From Nitrosomonas communis (GTDB lineage: Bacteria > Pseudomonadota > Gammaproteobacteria > Burkholderiales > Nitrosomonadaceae), in assembly GCF_024102715.1 (NCBI RefSeq), contig NZ_JAGFJM010000078.1, positions 1 to 61,608 on the forward strand: DNA of 61,608 bases. Direction: 5' to 3'. The notes under the pieces were generated by a model. The model saw only the letters and a list, made by a program, of their open reading frames with translations, was not told where the DNA came from and did not search any database. Below are positions 7,287 to 17,356 of this stretch, in pieces; position 1 is the stretch's first letter; each line of letters starts with the position of its first letter. Position numbers and translations under genes: made by a program.

Positions 7287-10082
7287 TTAGCCGCTATTTC
7301 TAAGTCCTGCTGTGACGCCATTAATCGTAAGCTGGATGGAACGATGTACTTGCTCTACATCATCGCCCGCACGATAACGGCGCAACAATTCAATTTGCAA
7401 ATGATTAAGCGGATCGATATAAGGCGAACGAATACGAATACTGCGCGACAAAGTAGGATTCTCCTGCAGCAACTCGGTATGCCCCGTGATTGCAAACAAC
7501 CATTTTATGCTGCGCTCCCATTCTGTCTGGATGCGCCCAAAAATTTGTTCGCGCAGAGTAGTATCGGTGACCAATTCGGCATAACGTGAAGCAATGCCCA
7601 TATCAGTTTTTGCCAACACCATATCCATATTCGACAACAAAGTTTGCATAAATGGCCAGTTGCGATACATTTCCTGCAGCAGCTCTAATCCTTTTGCTTC
7701 AGGCTCTTGCTGCACGAATGCTTCAACTGCCGAGCCAAAACCATACCATCCGGGAAGCATCGTGCGATTGAGACTCCAACTGAACACCCACGGTATGGCG
7801 CGTAAGTCTTCAATCCGGTCAGAAGGTTTACGGGAGGTAGGTCGGCTGCCGATGTGCAATCCAGCAATTTCTCGAATCGGTGTCGATTCCTGGAAAAATT
7901 GCTTGAAACCTGGTGTTTCATATACCAGATTTCGATAGACAGCAAACGCATTGGATGAGAGTGTTTCCATCGCTTGATAATAGCGGGGCGCATTTTCCCG
8001 GATAGCGTCGTGGCTCAGCAATGTTGACTCAATCGTTGCGGCAACCAGTGTTTCAAGATTGCGCCGGCCTATTTCAGGATCAGTATATTTGCTCGCCACC
8101 ACCTCACCCTGTTCGGTCAGCCTTATCTGCCCATTGACGCTTTTTGGAGGTTGCGCCATGATCCCCTGATAGCTAGGCCCTCCACCTCGGCCAACAGTCC
8201 CCCCCCGTCCATGAAACAGGCGTAGCTCCACCTTATGCTTGGCAAATACTTTCGTCAACTCGATTTCAGCTTTGTATATTTCCCAGTTGGATGTCAAAAA
8301 ACCGCCATCCTTGTTGCTATCCGAATAACCGAGCATGACTTCCTGGACATTCCCGCGAGAATCCAGAAGCTTGCGATAGTATGGCAATGAAAATAATTCA
8401 TCCATGATGCGACTACAACTGCGCAAATCTTCGATGGTTTCAAACAGAGGAATGATATTGAGACCCAACCGCGGACTCTCGCCAGCCTGAAGTAAACCAA
8501 CTTCTTTCAATAATAACGCGACTTCAAGTATATTGACGACGCCCGTGGCCATGGAAATAATGTAATTTGGCAAGGCAGCATGACCAAAACGGCGCTGGAC
8601 CTCTGCTGCCATTTGCAAAATCCGTAACTCGCCCTGTGTTGTATCGGAGTAAGTCAAATAGGGTGAATGGAGTAGCCGTGAACTGCAAATTTCCGCTAAC
8701 AACCATTCCTTACGTTCAACTGCTGGCAGCTCGAGATAATTATTCCGATGCGTGCCTTGCGCAAATAACTCTGCAATAACCTGCTCATGCATTTTGCTAT
8801 GCTGCCGCATATCCAGTGGCGCCAAGTGGAATCCAAACACGTCGGCTGCCCGACGCAGCTTCCGCAATGCTCCACGCGCCAGCCAATCCGATTTATGCTG
8901 CTTGAGTGAATTGATCACGATATCAAGATCATGGACAAATTCTGCGCTATCTGCATAAGGTTCTGTTGGATCAACTTGCTGTCGTTGCATTACTGCAAGC
9001 CCAAGCCGCTGACTGGTTGCAGCCAGGCGCGCATACATCCCGAGGAAAGCTCGCCGATAGGGCTCATCGATACGACTGGCAGGAATATCCGGCGAGGCCG
9101 CTGCCAGTTGCTCAAGTTCGTCACTTACGTTGATCAGACGCTCAGCCAGACTCATGGTTCGTCCAATCTTGCCGACTTCGTCCATATAAAAATCCAATAC
9201 CAGTGCTGCATGACGCTCTGCTGCATGCAACATGACCTGATGCGTCACAAAAGGGTTACCATCGCGATCACCGCCTATCCAGCTACCTATACGCAAAAAA
9301 GACGCAACGCTCGGGGCATCTTTACCCAGACAACGCTCCAGCAAGTCCTCGATCTTTGCATAAATATAAGGCACCTGACTCAGGAAGGTATAACTATAAT
9401 AAATAAGGCCATTTTCGATTTCGTCGTGAACAGTAAGACGTACTGACCGCAGCATACGGGTCTGCCACAAGATCTGAATGGCGGCACGCAATGCTTCTTC
9501 ATTGTGGCGCAATTCATTAGGGGTAAGCTGGATACGGTCGCGTTCCTGCAATAGACGCTGAATCGTCAATTGACAATCAAGAATACTCCTGCGCTGGACT
9601 TCAGTAGGATGCGCTGTCAACACAGGCGACACCATCGCTTTGGCAAAAAAGTTACTTAGCGTAGCGCTATCTATTCCTCTTGCCAACACGCGCTCCAACG
9701 CCAGCGTCACACTACCTGGTTGAGGTGAAGATCCTTGACGCAAATGAGCACGCCGGCGACGGTTGTGATGCAAATCTTCCGCAATATTGGAAAGCAATGA
9801 AAAGTAGCTGAATGCCCGCACTACAGCGATAGTCGCTTTATTGCTTAATCGATTCAAGATCGCGTCAAGCTCCTGCCGCGCTTTGGGATCTTGTTCCCGG
9901 CGGAAACGAACTGCCGTTTGACGAATGGTTTCGACCAGTTCAAACGTCGCATCGCCTTCCTGTTCTCGCAGCGTATCCCCCAGCATGCGCCCAAGCATAC
10001 GAATATCCTCGCGTAAAGGCTTATCCTTTTCCTCACTCACATTATTGTCGGAATAATCACTCACGCCAGCGTCAGAACTCAT
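7287..10082 (-). CDS. ppc: Phosphoenolpyruvate carboxylase
   Basis: It carboxylates phosphoenolpyruvate with bicarbonate to give oxaloacetate, the main refilling step of the TCA intermediates. The 931-residue protein holds the three signature regions: LTAHPTEVQRRSILD with the catalytic His, FHGRGGTVGRGGGP with the mobile loop, and GYSDSNKDGGFLTSNW. The C-terminus TINGVTAGLRNSG is close to the usual '..GLRNTG'. The ATG at 10082 is preceded by GGGGAG. It is divergent from hemC across a 126-base spacer and is followed by earP and efp. Confidence 0.97.
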   Translation of the reverse strand: MSSDAGVSDYSDNNVSEEKDKPLREDIRMLGRMLGDTLREQEGDATFELVETIRQTAVRFRREQDPKARQELDAILNRLSNKATIAVVRAFSYFSLLSNIAEDLHHNRRRRAHLRQGSSPQPGSVTLALERVLARGIDSATLSNFFAKAMVSPVLTAHPTEVQRRSILDCQLTIQRLLQERDRIQLTPNELRHNEEALRAAIQILWQTRMLRSVRLTVHDEIENGLIYYSYTFLSQVPYIYAKIEDLLERCLGKDAPSVASFLRIGSWIGGDRDGNPFVTHQVMLHAAERHAALVLDFYMDEVGKIGRTMSLAERLINVSDELEQLAAASPDIPASRIDEPYRRAFLGMYARLAATSQRLGLAVMQRQQVDPTEPYADSAEFVHDLDIVINSLKQHKSDWLARGALRKLRRAADVFGFHLAPLDMRQHSKMHEQVIAELFAQGTHRNNYLELPAVERKEWLLAEICSSRLLHSPYLTYSDTTQGELRILQMAAEVQRRFGHAALPNYIISMATGVVNILEVALLLKEVGLLQAGESPRLGLNIIPLFETIEDLRSCSRIMDELFSLPYYRKLLDSRGNVQEVMLGYSDSNKDGGFLTSNWEIYKAEIELTKVFAKHKVELRLFHGRGGTVGRGGGPSYQGIMAQPPKSVNGQIRLTEQGEVVASKYTDPEIGRRNLETLVAATIESTLLSHDAIRENAPRYYQAMETLSSNAFAVYRNLVYETPGFKQFFQESTPIREIAGLHIGSRPTSRKPSDRIEDLRAIPWVFSWSLNRTMLPGWYGFGSAVEAFVQQEPEAKGLELLQEMYRNWPFMQTLLSNMDMVLAKTDMGIASRYAELVTDTTLREQIFGRIQTEWERSIKWLFAITGHTELLQENPTLSRSIRIRSPYIDPLNHLQIELLRRYRAGDDVEQVHRSIQLTINGVTAGLRNSG

Positions 10083-10208
10083 CTCAATGTATCTCCCCTC
10101 TAATAAATAAACCCCTGGTTATTCATGCATACTACCATCCATACCATAGTCGACCATGCTAAAATGATCAGCGCCTGAAAGTTTTGTAATCTTTTCATAT
10201 TAAGATCA

Positions 10209-11159
10209 ATGTCAAATTCATTTACTCCCCCTTCTAAAATTACCATTGCTTCACGCGAAAGCCTTCTTGCCATGTGGCAAGCAAATTTTATTCGGGATCG
10301 ACTGCGTGAATTATACCCGCAAACCGAAATCGACATACTTGGCATGACCACCCAGGGTGATCAAATTCTTGATATTTCTCTCTCAAAAATTGGTGGTAAA
10401 GGACTATTTATCAAAGAACTCGAACAAGCATTGGCAGATGGCCGCGCGGACATTGCCGTTCACTCTATGAAAGATGTGCCGATGAACATGCCGCCGGGGT
10501 TCATGCTGGCTGCCATCACCGAGCGCGAAGATCCTCGCGATGCTTTTGTTTCCAATCAGTATGCTCAACTTGATGAATTACCAGCCGGCAGCATCATTGG
10601 AACCTCTAGTCTAAGGCGCGAATCCCAGTTGCGCGCACGTTTTCCACACCTACAGGTGCAGCCGTTACGCGGAAATGTTCAAACACGTTTGCGCAAACTA
10701 GATGAAGGCCAGTTCGCTGCTATCATCCTAGCCGCGGCTGGACTGAAACGTTTGGGATTGACTTACCGGATTACCGCATTACTTGAGCCTGAAATAAGCT
10801 TACCTGCAGTCGGACAAGGTGCACTCGGCATAGAATGCCGTGACGACCGGCCAGATTTAGCATTGCTGATGCAGCCATTACATCATGCTGAAACAACCTA
10901 TTGTGTTGCAGCAGAGCGGGCGATGAGCCGCATACTAGGGGGAAGCTGTCAAGTGCCATTAGGCGGGTTTGCCGAAATTACTGATGGCGTGCTCACTTTG
11001 CGTGGCTTTGTAGCCAATCCCGACGGAACAAATATGATAAGCGATGAATTATCTGGTAAGCCGGAAGCAGGTACCACCCTTGGACAACAACTAGCTCAGA
11101 GCTTGAAAGCACGAGGTGCTGACAAAATTTTAGCAGCCTTGGCACAACCCCATGATTGA
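10209..11159 (+). CDS. hemC: Hydroxymethylbilane synthase (porphobilinogen deaminase)
   Basis: It joins four porphobilinogen units into hydroxymethylbilane on a dipyrromethane cofactor held by a cysteine. The cofactor Cys is at position 247 in [11 protein letters not shown]. The N-terminal [15 protein letters not shown] and [11 protein letters not shown] are family motifs, and 316 residues is the usual size. It is the first gene of a plus-strand run hemC-hemD-hemX-hemY. The spacer to the divergent ppc gene must hold promoters for both. Confidence 0.97.
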   Translation: MSNSFTPPSKITIASRESLLAMWQANFIRDRLRELYPQTEIDILGMTTQGDQILDISLSKIGGKGLFIKELEQALADGRADIAVHSMKDVPMNMPPGFMLAAITEREDPRDAFVSNQYAQLDELPAGSIIGTSSLRRESQLRARFPHLQVQPLRGNVQTRLRKLDEGQFAAIILAAAGLKRLGLTYRITALLEPEISLPAVGQGALGIECRDDRPDLALLMQPLHHAETTYCVAAERAMSRILGGSCQVPLGGFAEITDGVLTLRGFVANPDGTNMISDELSGKPEAGTTLGQQLAQSLKARGADKILAALAQPHD

Positions 11160-11168
11160 AGGTGCAGA

Positions 11169-11951
11169 TTGTCTGAAACACAGCCACTATCGGGAAAATA
11201 CGTTTTAATCACACGCCCGGCACATCAAGCCACTTACCTTGATCTCAGAATCAGGGAAATGGGTGGCAACCCTGTATTATTTCCCGTCCTGGAAATATCG
11301 GATACAAAAGATATTCAGCCGCTACTAAACGCTATTGACCGTCTCGACGAGTTTGACCTGGCAATTTTTGTCAGCCCAAATGCTGTTGACAAAGCAATGC
11401 ATCTGATCCAGGCAAAGAGAACATTACCACCTACCTTGAAAATTGCGGTAGTGGGAGAAGGAAGCGCTAACAAGCTCCGACAATATAATGTAAATGAAAT
11501 CATTGTACCTAACAGCCGCAATGACAGCGAAGCCTTGCTCGCAATGGCAGAATTACAGCACATGGAGAATAAGCGCATTGTCATTTTTCGTGGCAACAAG
11601 GGACGAAGACTATTAGGTGATACCTTGATTCAACGCGGTGCTCGACTCGAATACATTGAATGCTACCAGCGCGATAAACCTAAAACAGACATTGATCCAT
11701 TGCTGCACAGCTGGTCAAATAATGCCTTACACGCTGTTACCATAACGAGCAGCGAAGGACTGCATAATTTATTTGACATGATAGGCAAAGTTGGCCAACA
11801 ATTACTAAAAAAAACACCTTTGTTTACCGCTCACGAACGCATTGCTCATATTGCAAAAGAACTTGGGCTGACAAATGTGCATGTTACTGCTGCTGGAGAT
11901 GATGGACTAGTACAGGGATTGCTGGAATATTTTCTATCAATTAAAAATTAA
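11169..11951 (+). CDS. hemD: Uroporphyrinogen-III synthase
   Basis: It closes and inverts ring D of hydroxymethylbilane to uroporphyrinogen III. The 260-residue protein shows the two-lobed HemD pattern: LITRPAHQATYLDLRIREMG at the front, IFVSPNAV, VVGEGSANKL, IFRGNKGRRLLGDTL, then TITSSEGLHNLFD. HemD is poorly conserved, so context adds weight. The start appears to be TTG at 11169, nine bases after the hemC stop, with AAGGTG just before it. No in-frame ATG lies nearby. Confidence 0.93.
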   Translation: MSETQPLSGKYVLITRPAHQATYLDLRIREMGGNPVLFPVLEISDTKDIQPLLNAIDRLDEFDLAIFVSPNAVDKAMHLIQAKRTLPPTLKIAVVGEGSANKLRQYNVNEIIVPNSRNDSEALLAMAELQHMENKRIVIFRGNKGRRLLGDTLIQRGARLEYIECYQRDKPKTDIDPLLHSWSNNALHAVTITSSEGLHNLFDMIGKVGQQLLKKTPLFTAHERIAHIAKELGLTNVHVTAAGDDGLVQGLLEYFLSIKN

Positions 11952-11971
11952 AGCATAACTTCTCGAAAATC

Positions 11972-12727
11972 ATGAATAGAGAGAGTCAAGTTGCTATACC
12001 AAAATCATCGCGCCTGAGTGCTTCAATTCTATTTCTAATCATTTTTATAACAATTGCTATTTTGATATGGCAATGGTCAGACAGACAGGGCTACACCACT
12101 GGTCTTCAACGAACCATCGCTGAATACATCACCAATGTTGATTTTCTTGGCAAGAAGCCACGCCAGCTCATCGCCGAGGTGGAAGCGACAAAAGAAGAAA
12201 CCAGAAAGCAACTAAATAAGCTTGGCGCAGATATCACCATCTCACCTGTTCAACGAGAAGCAGTAGAAAAACTCTCGAATCTGATTGAAAAAATTGATGC
12301 CTTGCCCTTTGCGATGGATAATCATTTGATTAAAGTTGATCTGGCAAAGCTCGTGTCACCACAAGATAATCGCTGGCATAAATTCATCAATGATATCTGG
12401 CAAGATCTGCAACAGTTTATAGTCGTTCAGAGGATTGACAATCCAGAAATTGTATTATTATCTCCTTCCCAACGCCAGCTCTTACAAGAAAACATAAAAC
12501 TACAGTTATTATTGGCACAATTTTCCTTTCTTTCCCATGATCAAATAAATTTCCAGACAAATCTAGAAACAGCAGTCAATTTGATCAAACGCCATTATGA
12601 CACACAAGCAGAATCCGTCGTCGACTTACTTAATCAAGTAAATCAACTATACAGTTATCCAATTGAAGCACCGTTCAATGTCTCAAAACGTCTTGATACA
12701 GTGCGCAATTATCAGCTTATACAATGA
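11972..12727 (+). CDS. hemX: HemX-like membrane-anchored protein
   Basis: This is the HemX protein that usually sits between hemD and hemY. Its biochemical role is not settled; the name 'uroporphyrin-III C-methyltransferase' is historical and no methyltransferase motif is seen. A single membrane helix at about 17-34 (SILFLIIFITIAILIWQW) is followed by a coiled-coil region and a helical periplasmic domain. At 251 residues it is shorter than many HemX proteins because the front part is brief. It lies 20 bases after hemD and 11 before hemY. Confidence 0.85.
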   Translation: MNRESQVAIPKSSRLSASILFLIIFITIAILIWQWSDRQGYTTGLQRTIAEYITNVDFLGKKPRQLIAEVEATKEETRKQLNKLGADITISPVQREAVEKLSNLIEKIDALPFAMDNHLIKVDLAKLVSPQDNRWHKFINDIWQDLQQFIVVQRIDNPEIVLLSPSQRQLLQENIKLQLLLAQFSFLSHDQINFQTNLETAVNLIKRHYDTQAESVVDLLNQVNQLYSYPIEAPFNVSKRLDTVRNYQLIQ

Positions 12728-12738
12728 GGAGAGGGTGA

Positions 12739-13917
12739 ATGAAACTGGTGCTCTGGGTATTAACTCTGTTTGCTGCGGCCGTGGCTGTTGTGATCGCCGC
12801 ACAATATGACAATGGTTCTGTACTGTTAGTCATGCCGCCTTACAGGGTTGAGCTTAAGATTAATATTTTTATCACTTTATTGATCGCTGCTTTTTTTATT
12901 TTCTATCTCTTAATCAGATTTATTACGACAGTATTGGGATTAAGCCAGCACCTAAATGATAAGAAAATAAATGAATCAACACTGATTGCGCTAAAAGCCT
13001 TTTTTGAAGAGCAATTTGATAAAGCTGAAAAAGCCGCTGCCACCGTATTAAAACGAAAAAGCCCTCCTCTCATTAGCGCGGTTAACGCTGCCATTGCGGC
13101 ACGTGCAGCACACCAGCAAGCCAATTACGCTCAACGCGACCACTATCTAGCCCTTTCAGAACAAAAAGCCCCGCAGGAAAGAGCTTTAAGGCTCGTAACT
13201 CAAGCAAAGTTACTGCTGGAAGAGGGGCGTCACGAAGAAGCATTAAATGCCTTGCAATCCCTTTATTCAACGGGTGGGCTACAAACCACTGCAGTGCTTC
13301 AATTAGAATTAAAAGCACAACAAATGGCCCAAAATTGGGATGCAGTCCTGGAATTGACCAACATTCTTGAAAAACGCTATCCCATTGATAAGACATTAAC
13401 CGAGCAACTCAAACATCGCGCTCATTTAGAAAATATCAAGAAAAAGGGATCAAATTTAGAATTACTTAATAAATACTGGAATAATTTATCTCCGGCAGAA
13501 AAACTTGACAGCAGGCTAGCTGCAGCAGCCACGCGCGCTTACATGGCACTGAATGAGGTATCCACTGCTCAAAAAATTATCGAACAAAGCATTGATGCAA
13601 AATTGGATCCAGAACTGATTTCACTTTATGCTCAATGTTTGGACGGCAGTGTAAGCTGGCAAATCCAACGAGCAGAAGGTTGGTTAAGAAGACATCCTAA
13701 CAATGCCGAATTATTACTAACACTTGGAAAATTATGCACTTATTGTGAATTATGGGGTAAAGCACAAAATTATCTAGAAGCAAGTTTATCGATCGAGCCA
13801 AGTCGCGCCGCTCATCTTGCCTTGGCGCAATTATTCGAGAAACTGAATAAACATGAACTGGCTGCAGATCATTATCAAAAAGGATTAGGGTTCACATTAA
13901 AAAAATTGAATGCTTAA
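12739..13917 (+). CDS. hemY: HemY-type TPR membrane protein
   Basis: The N-terminal HemY domain has two membrane helices (about 1-20 and 40-62), then TPR-like helices to the end. Proteins of this kind close the hemCDXY operon in beta- and gammaproteobacteria. They are not the protoporphyrinogen oxidase also called HemY. A role as scaffold for late haem synthesis is inferred from context only. The ATG has GAGGAGAGG just before it. The gene ends six bases from the convergent reductase gene. Confidence 0.92.
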   Translation: MKLVLWVLTLFAAAVAVVIAAQYDNGSVLLVMPPYRVELKINIFITLLIAAFFIFYLLIRFITTVLGLSQHLNDKKINESTLIALKAFFEEQFDKAEKAAATVLKRKSPPLISAVNAAIAARAAHQQANYAQRDHYLALSEQKAPQERALRLVTQAKLLLEEGRHEEALNALQSLYSTGGLQTTAVLQLELKAQQMAQNWDAVLELTNILEKRYPIDKTLTEQLKHRAHLENIKKKGSNLELLNKYWNNLSPAEKLDSRLAAAATRAYMALNEVSTAQKIIEQSIDAKLDPELISLYAQCLDGSVSWQIQRAEGWLRRHPNNAELLLTLGKLCTYCELWGKAQNYLEASLSIEPSRAAHLALAQLFEKLNKHELAADHYQKGLGFTLKKLNA

Positions 13918-13922
13918 TTAAT

Positions 13923-14966
13923 TTACAAAGCAGGACTACTTGCTGAGGGCGCGAATATATCAGAGAAGAAATTGTCTGCCGGCAGATTTCTTAATTGTGT
14001 GAAATCTTGATAAGCTGCTTTAATCATAAGTGGTGAGCCGCATGCGTATACTTGATAGTTTTCCAAACTCTCGAAATCCTGAAGGACTGCCTGGTGTACC
14101 AGCCCTGTTCTGCCGGTCCAGTTATCTGCAGGTAGCGCATCCGATAATACGGGAATGAAAGTAAAGTTTTTATGTTGTTGTGCCCATTCTTTCGCTAATT
14201 CCTCCAGATAAAGATCTGCCTTGGTACGTACTCCCCAGTAAAGCGTCATTTTTCTGGTATGCTCGTGACTACGTTCGGTATAAAAAATATGTTCGAGTAT
14301 GCTTTTTACCGGCGCAAAGCCAGTGCCGCTAGCAAGAAAAATAATGGGAATATCAACAGAGTTATTTCGCAGAATGAAAGAGCCTAGCGGACCCTCGAAA
14401 CGAAGAATGTCCCTCTCTTTCATATGTGAGAAAACATGCTCCGAAAATACGCCTCCAGGGTAGTTACGAGCATGAATCTGTAAAAACTCATCATCGTGAG
14501 GTGCATTTGCCAATGAAAAACTGCGGCGCTTTCCATCTTTCAACAGGATATCGATGTATTGTCCAGGCAAAAACTGTAATCGCTCATTTGCAGGCAATTT
14601 CAAATGGATGATCATTACATCAGGAGCAACACGTTCTAACTTATGTACCCGACTTGGCATTATCCGGATTTTGATATCTTTGATAGCATCCACTTCACGG
14701 CTTTCGATAATCAAATCAGATAACGGCTGAGCACAGCAAAACAGTGCCAAGCCATGCTGCTTCTCAGTATCAGTGAGCGTTTCTTGATTATATCTGCCAT
14801 AATTAACAATACCCTGTATGATTTTTCCCTTACATGCTCCACATGAGCCGTTACGGCAACCATAAGGTAGTGAAAACCCTTGTCGCAGTGCCGCCGCAAG
14901 TATCGTTTCGCCAGGTTCTACAGTAAAGGTATGATTACTCGGCTTAATAATGATTTGATACGACAT
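13923..14966 (-). CDS. NAD(P)H-dependent [2Fe-2S]-flavin reductase, AscD-like
   Basis: The 347-residue protein has an N-terminal plant-type ferredoxin domain with the cluster motif CRNGSCGACKGK and a later Cys in LFCCAQP. An FAD domain (GKRRSFSLANAP, the R-x-Y/F-S motif) and an NAD(P)H domain (FLASGTGFAPVKSIL) follow. Closest in layout are CDP-6-deoxy-3,4-glucoseen reductases (AscD) and phenol hydroxylase reductases. No dideoxysugar genes are nearby, so the electron acceptor is unknown. The start MSYQIIIKPS at 14966 is preferred; the longest frame, beginning at 15068, runs into the divergent gene and carries a poorly fitting hydrophobic front. Confidence 0.85.
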   Translation of the reverse strand: MSYQIIIKPSNHTFTVEPGETILAAALRQGFSLPYGCRNGSCGACKGKIIQGIVNYGRYNQETLTDTEKQHGLALFCCAQPLSDLIIESREVDAIKDIKIRIMPSRVHKLERVAPDVMIIHLKLPANERLQFLPGQYIDILLKDGKRRSFSLANAPHDDEFLQIHARNYPGGVFSEHVFSHMKERDILRFEGPLGSFILRNNSVDIPIIFLASGTGFAPVKSILEHIFYTERSHEHTRKMTLYWGVRTKADLYLEELAKEWAQQHKNFTFIPVLSDALPADNWTGRTGLVHQAVLQDFESLENYQVYACGSPLMIKAAYQDFTQLRNLPADNFFSDIFAPSASSPAL

Positions 14967-15010
14967 TTTCTCGTGAATAAATGAAGAAACTATTGATAAA
15001 ATAAGTAATA

Positions 15011-15922
15011 ATGAAAAAAACGCTTTTGATTGTAGGATGTGGTAATATCGCCTTCCGCGTGGCGCCATTACTGCATAAACGTTACCGACTACTGGGCTTG
15101 TGTCGAAAACCGGAAAATTTCTGCAAACTACGCACTTATTCTATTACCCCCATACTTGGCGATCTTGATCAATCCCGCAGCCTTGATAAACTAGCGGGAG
15201 TAGCGCAGGCAGTGCTCCATTTAGCGCCACCACCCAGTTATGGTTTAAAGGATCCACGCACAACCCACCTGTTAGCAGCTCTGACTCGGCAGACTTCAGC
15301 AAAAAGAAGAATACTACCACATCGGCTCGTCTATATCAGTACCAGTGGCGTATATGGTGATTGCCAAGGTAACTGGGTGAGCGAAAATTGTCCACTCAAC
15401 CCAGTTAATGAACGCGCATGGCGACGCGTTGATGCAGAAAAACAAATTAGGCAGTGGGGATCACGTAATAACGTGCACGTTTCCATTCTCCGCGTGCCTG
15501 GAATTTATGCAGCTGACCGCCTGCCTCTTGCACGCTTACAACAAGGCACACCTGTACTCTCAGCGGATGAAGACAGCTACACCAATCATATTCATGCAGA
15601 CGATCTTGCTCGTATCATTGCTGCAGTCTTGCATTATGGAAAGCCAGGCAGAATCTACCATGCAAGTGATGACTCCCATTTAAAAATGGGTGATTATTTC
15701 GATCTGGTAGCAGATTACTTCGGTTTGCCACGGCCGCCTAGAATTCCCCGCCATCAGGCGCATCAATCTATTCCATCTGCCCTGATGTCATTCATGAACG
15801 AATCGCGACGTCTAACCAACAGCCGAATAAAACAGGAATTACATATCCAATTACTTTACCCTACTGTTGCCGCCGCCTTCGCTCAGACCATTCAACATGA
15901 ATCTGGCGACTACTTGCCATGA
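15011..15922 (+). CDS. SDR-type NAD(P)-dependent epimerase/dehydratase
   Basis: This is an extended/atypical SDR with the Rossmann motif LLIVGCGNIAFRV at the N-terminus. The active-site Ser region is VYISTSGVYGDCQG. The usual YxxxK is not obvious; the matching stretch reads RAWRRVDAEKQIR, so Tyr is missing, as in YeeZ-like proteins of this group. The substrate is unknown. It is divergent from the AscD-like reductase with 44 bases between starts, so the two share a promoter region. The following 177 bases up to pilC hold no gene, only a 6-bp hairpin ATAACG / CGTTAT at 15978-15994. Confidence 0.85.
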   Translation: MKKTLLIVGCGNIAFRVAPLLHKRYRLLGLCRKPENFCKLRTYSITPILGDLDQSRSLDKLAGVAQAVLHLAPPPSYGLKDPRTTHLLAALTRQTSAKRRILPHRLVYISTSGVYGDCQGNWVSENCPLNPVNERAWRRVDAEKQIRQWGSRNNVHVSILRVPGIYAADRLPLARLQQGTPVLSADEDSYTNHIHADDLARIIAAVLHYGKPGRIYHASDDSHLKMGDYFDLVADYFGLPRPPRIPRHQAHQSIPSALMSFMNESRRLTNSRIKQELHIQLLYPTVAAAFAQTIQHESGDYLP

Positions 15923-16099
15923 TGTCATTCTCCCCGGATCTAACTAAAATCATTCAAATTCGACATTAAGCAAACCCATAACGATTGCCGTTATAACCTA
16001 AGATTGCATCACTCAGCCCTAACGCTGCTTTCAATAAAATTAGTCGATGCATCTTCTTAAAACATTGTGGAAATAATATCGGGTTAACAAGGAGTCAGT

Positions 16100-17323
16100 A
16101 TGCCAACCATGTCAGCGCGTCTGGATAAAAAAATCAAGGAAATTAGCTTCTCATGGGAAGGCAAAGACAAATCTGGCAAAATGGTTAAAGGGGAAATGCG
16201 CGCAGCAGGCGCTGTTATAGTCACATCTACGCTACGGCGGCAAGGTATTCGTGTCACTAAAATAGCCAAAGCCAGATCAAATGGAACAATTCGCGACAAA
16301 GATATTACTTTGTTTACACGTCAACTTGCCACCATGATGAAATCCGGCGTTCCCTTGTTACAATCTTTTGACATCGTGGGCAAGGGGCACAATAACCGTG
16401 CAGTTGGCAAACTGCTGATGGATATAAAAATGGATGTTGAAACTGGAAGTAATCTAGCGAATGCATTCCGCAAATACCCGCTCCACTTTGACGCCCTATT
16501 TTGTAACCTTGTTGCAGCAGGTGAAGCAGCTGGCATTCTTGACGACTTGCTGGACCGTTTAGCCACCTATAAGGAAAAAATTCAAGCAATTAAGAGAAAG
16601 ATCAAATCTGCATTGTTTTATCCGCTATCAATTATCGTCGTTGCCTTTATCATTACCGCAGTTATCATGATTTTTGTCATTCCTGCATTCAAAGAATTGT
16701 TTCAGAATTTTGGGGCTGATCTCCCTGGCCCGACATTGATGGTCATGGCTATTTCAGATTTATTTGTCGATTACTGGTGGGTAATTTTTGGTGGAATAGG
16801 GCTTAGTCTTTATACTTTCTTTTATGTATGGAAACGGTCAACCGCCATGCAGCGTGTAATGGACCGGCTTCTATTGAGATTACCTATTTTTGGTGACGTT
16901 ATCAGGAAAGCTACCATTGCCCGCTGGGCGCGTACGCTTGCTACCATGTTTGCAGCAGGCGTTCCACTTGTAGATGCACTGGATTCAGTTGCAGGTGCTG
17001 CCGGGAATCACGTTTATTTTGATGCTACCAAAAAGATTCAGCTGGAAGTTAGTACGGGCAGTAGTTTGGTTGACGCAATGACGCAAACAAATGTGTTTTC
17101 TAATATGGTGCTACAAATGGTGGCTATTGGGGAGGAATCTGGCTCACTGGATTCTATGCTAAGTAAGATTGCTGATTTCTTTGAAGCAGAAGTCGACAAT
17201 GCGGTGGAAGCACTCTCAAGTCTGATGGAGCCGATTATCATGGTAGTACTTGGCACCCTCATCGGAAGCATGGTGATCGCAATGTATTTACCTATCTTTA
17301 AAATGGGCCAGGTTGTTGGCTAA
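16100..17323 (+). CDS. pilC: Type IV pilus inner-membrane platform protein PilC
   Basis: PilC is the inner-membrane platform on which the PilB and PilT motors act. The 407-residue protein has two T2SSF repeats (about 75-200 and 275-400), each beginning FTRQLATMMKSGVPLLQ or WARTLATMFAAGVPLVDA, with three membrane helices. AAGGAG lies eight bases before the ATG. The assembly ATPase gene pilB, normally directly upstream, is absent here; an SDR gene is in its place. pilD follows after 33 bases. Confidence 0.96.
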   Translation: MPTMSARLDKKIKEISFSWEGKDKSGKMVKGEMRAAGAVIVTSTLRRQGIRVTKIAKARSNGTIRDKDITLFTRQLATMMKSGVPLLQSFDIVGKGHNNRAVGKLLMDIKMDVETGSNLANAFRKYPLHFDALFCNLVAAGEAAGILDDLLDRLATYKEKIQAIKRKIKSALFYPLSIIVVAFIITAVIMIFVIPAFKELFQNFGADLPGPTLMVMAISDLFVDYWWVIFGGIGLSLYTFFYVWKRSTAMQRVMDRLLLRLPIFGDVIRKATIARWARTLATMFAAGVPLVDALDSVAGAAGNHVYFDATKKIQLEVSTGSSLVDAMTQTNVFSNMVLQMVAIGEESGSLDSMLSKIADFFEAEVDNAVEALSSLMEPIIMVVLGTLIGSMVIAMYLPIFKMGQVVG

Positions 17324-17356
17324 TGCCCGGGGTGAAATCAATTTATTAAGCACGAT

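Noticed and set aside
14967-15068. N-terminal extension of the AscD-like reductase
   Set aside because: It would overlap the divergent SDR gene, and its hydrophobic front does not fit a cytoplasmic ferredoxin-type reductase; MSYQIIIKPS at 14966 fits the family.
15978-15994. Hairpin ATAACG-ATTGC-CGTTAT before pilC as a terminator
   Set aside because: The stem is AT-rich and no T-run follows on either strand.
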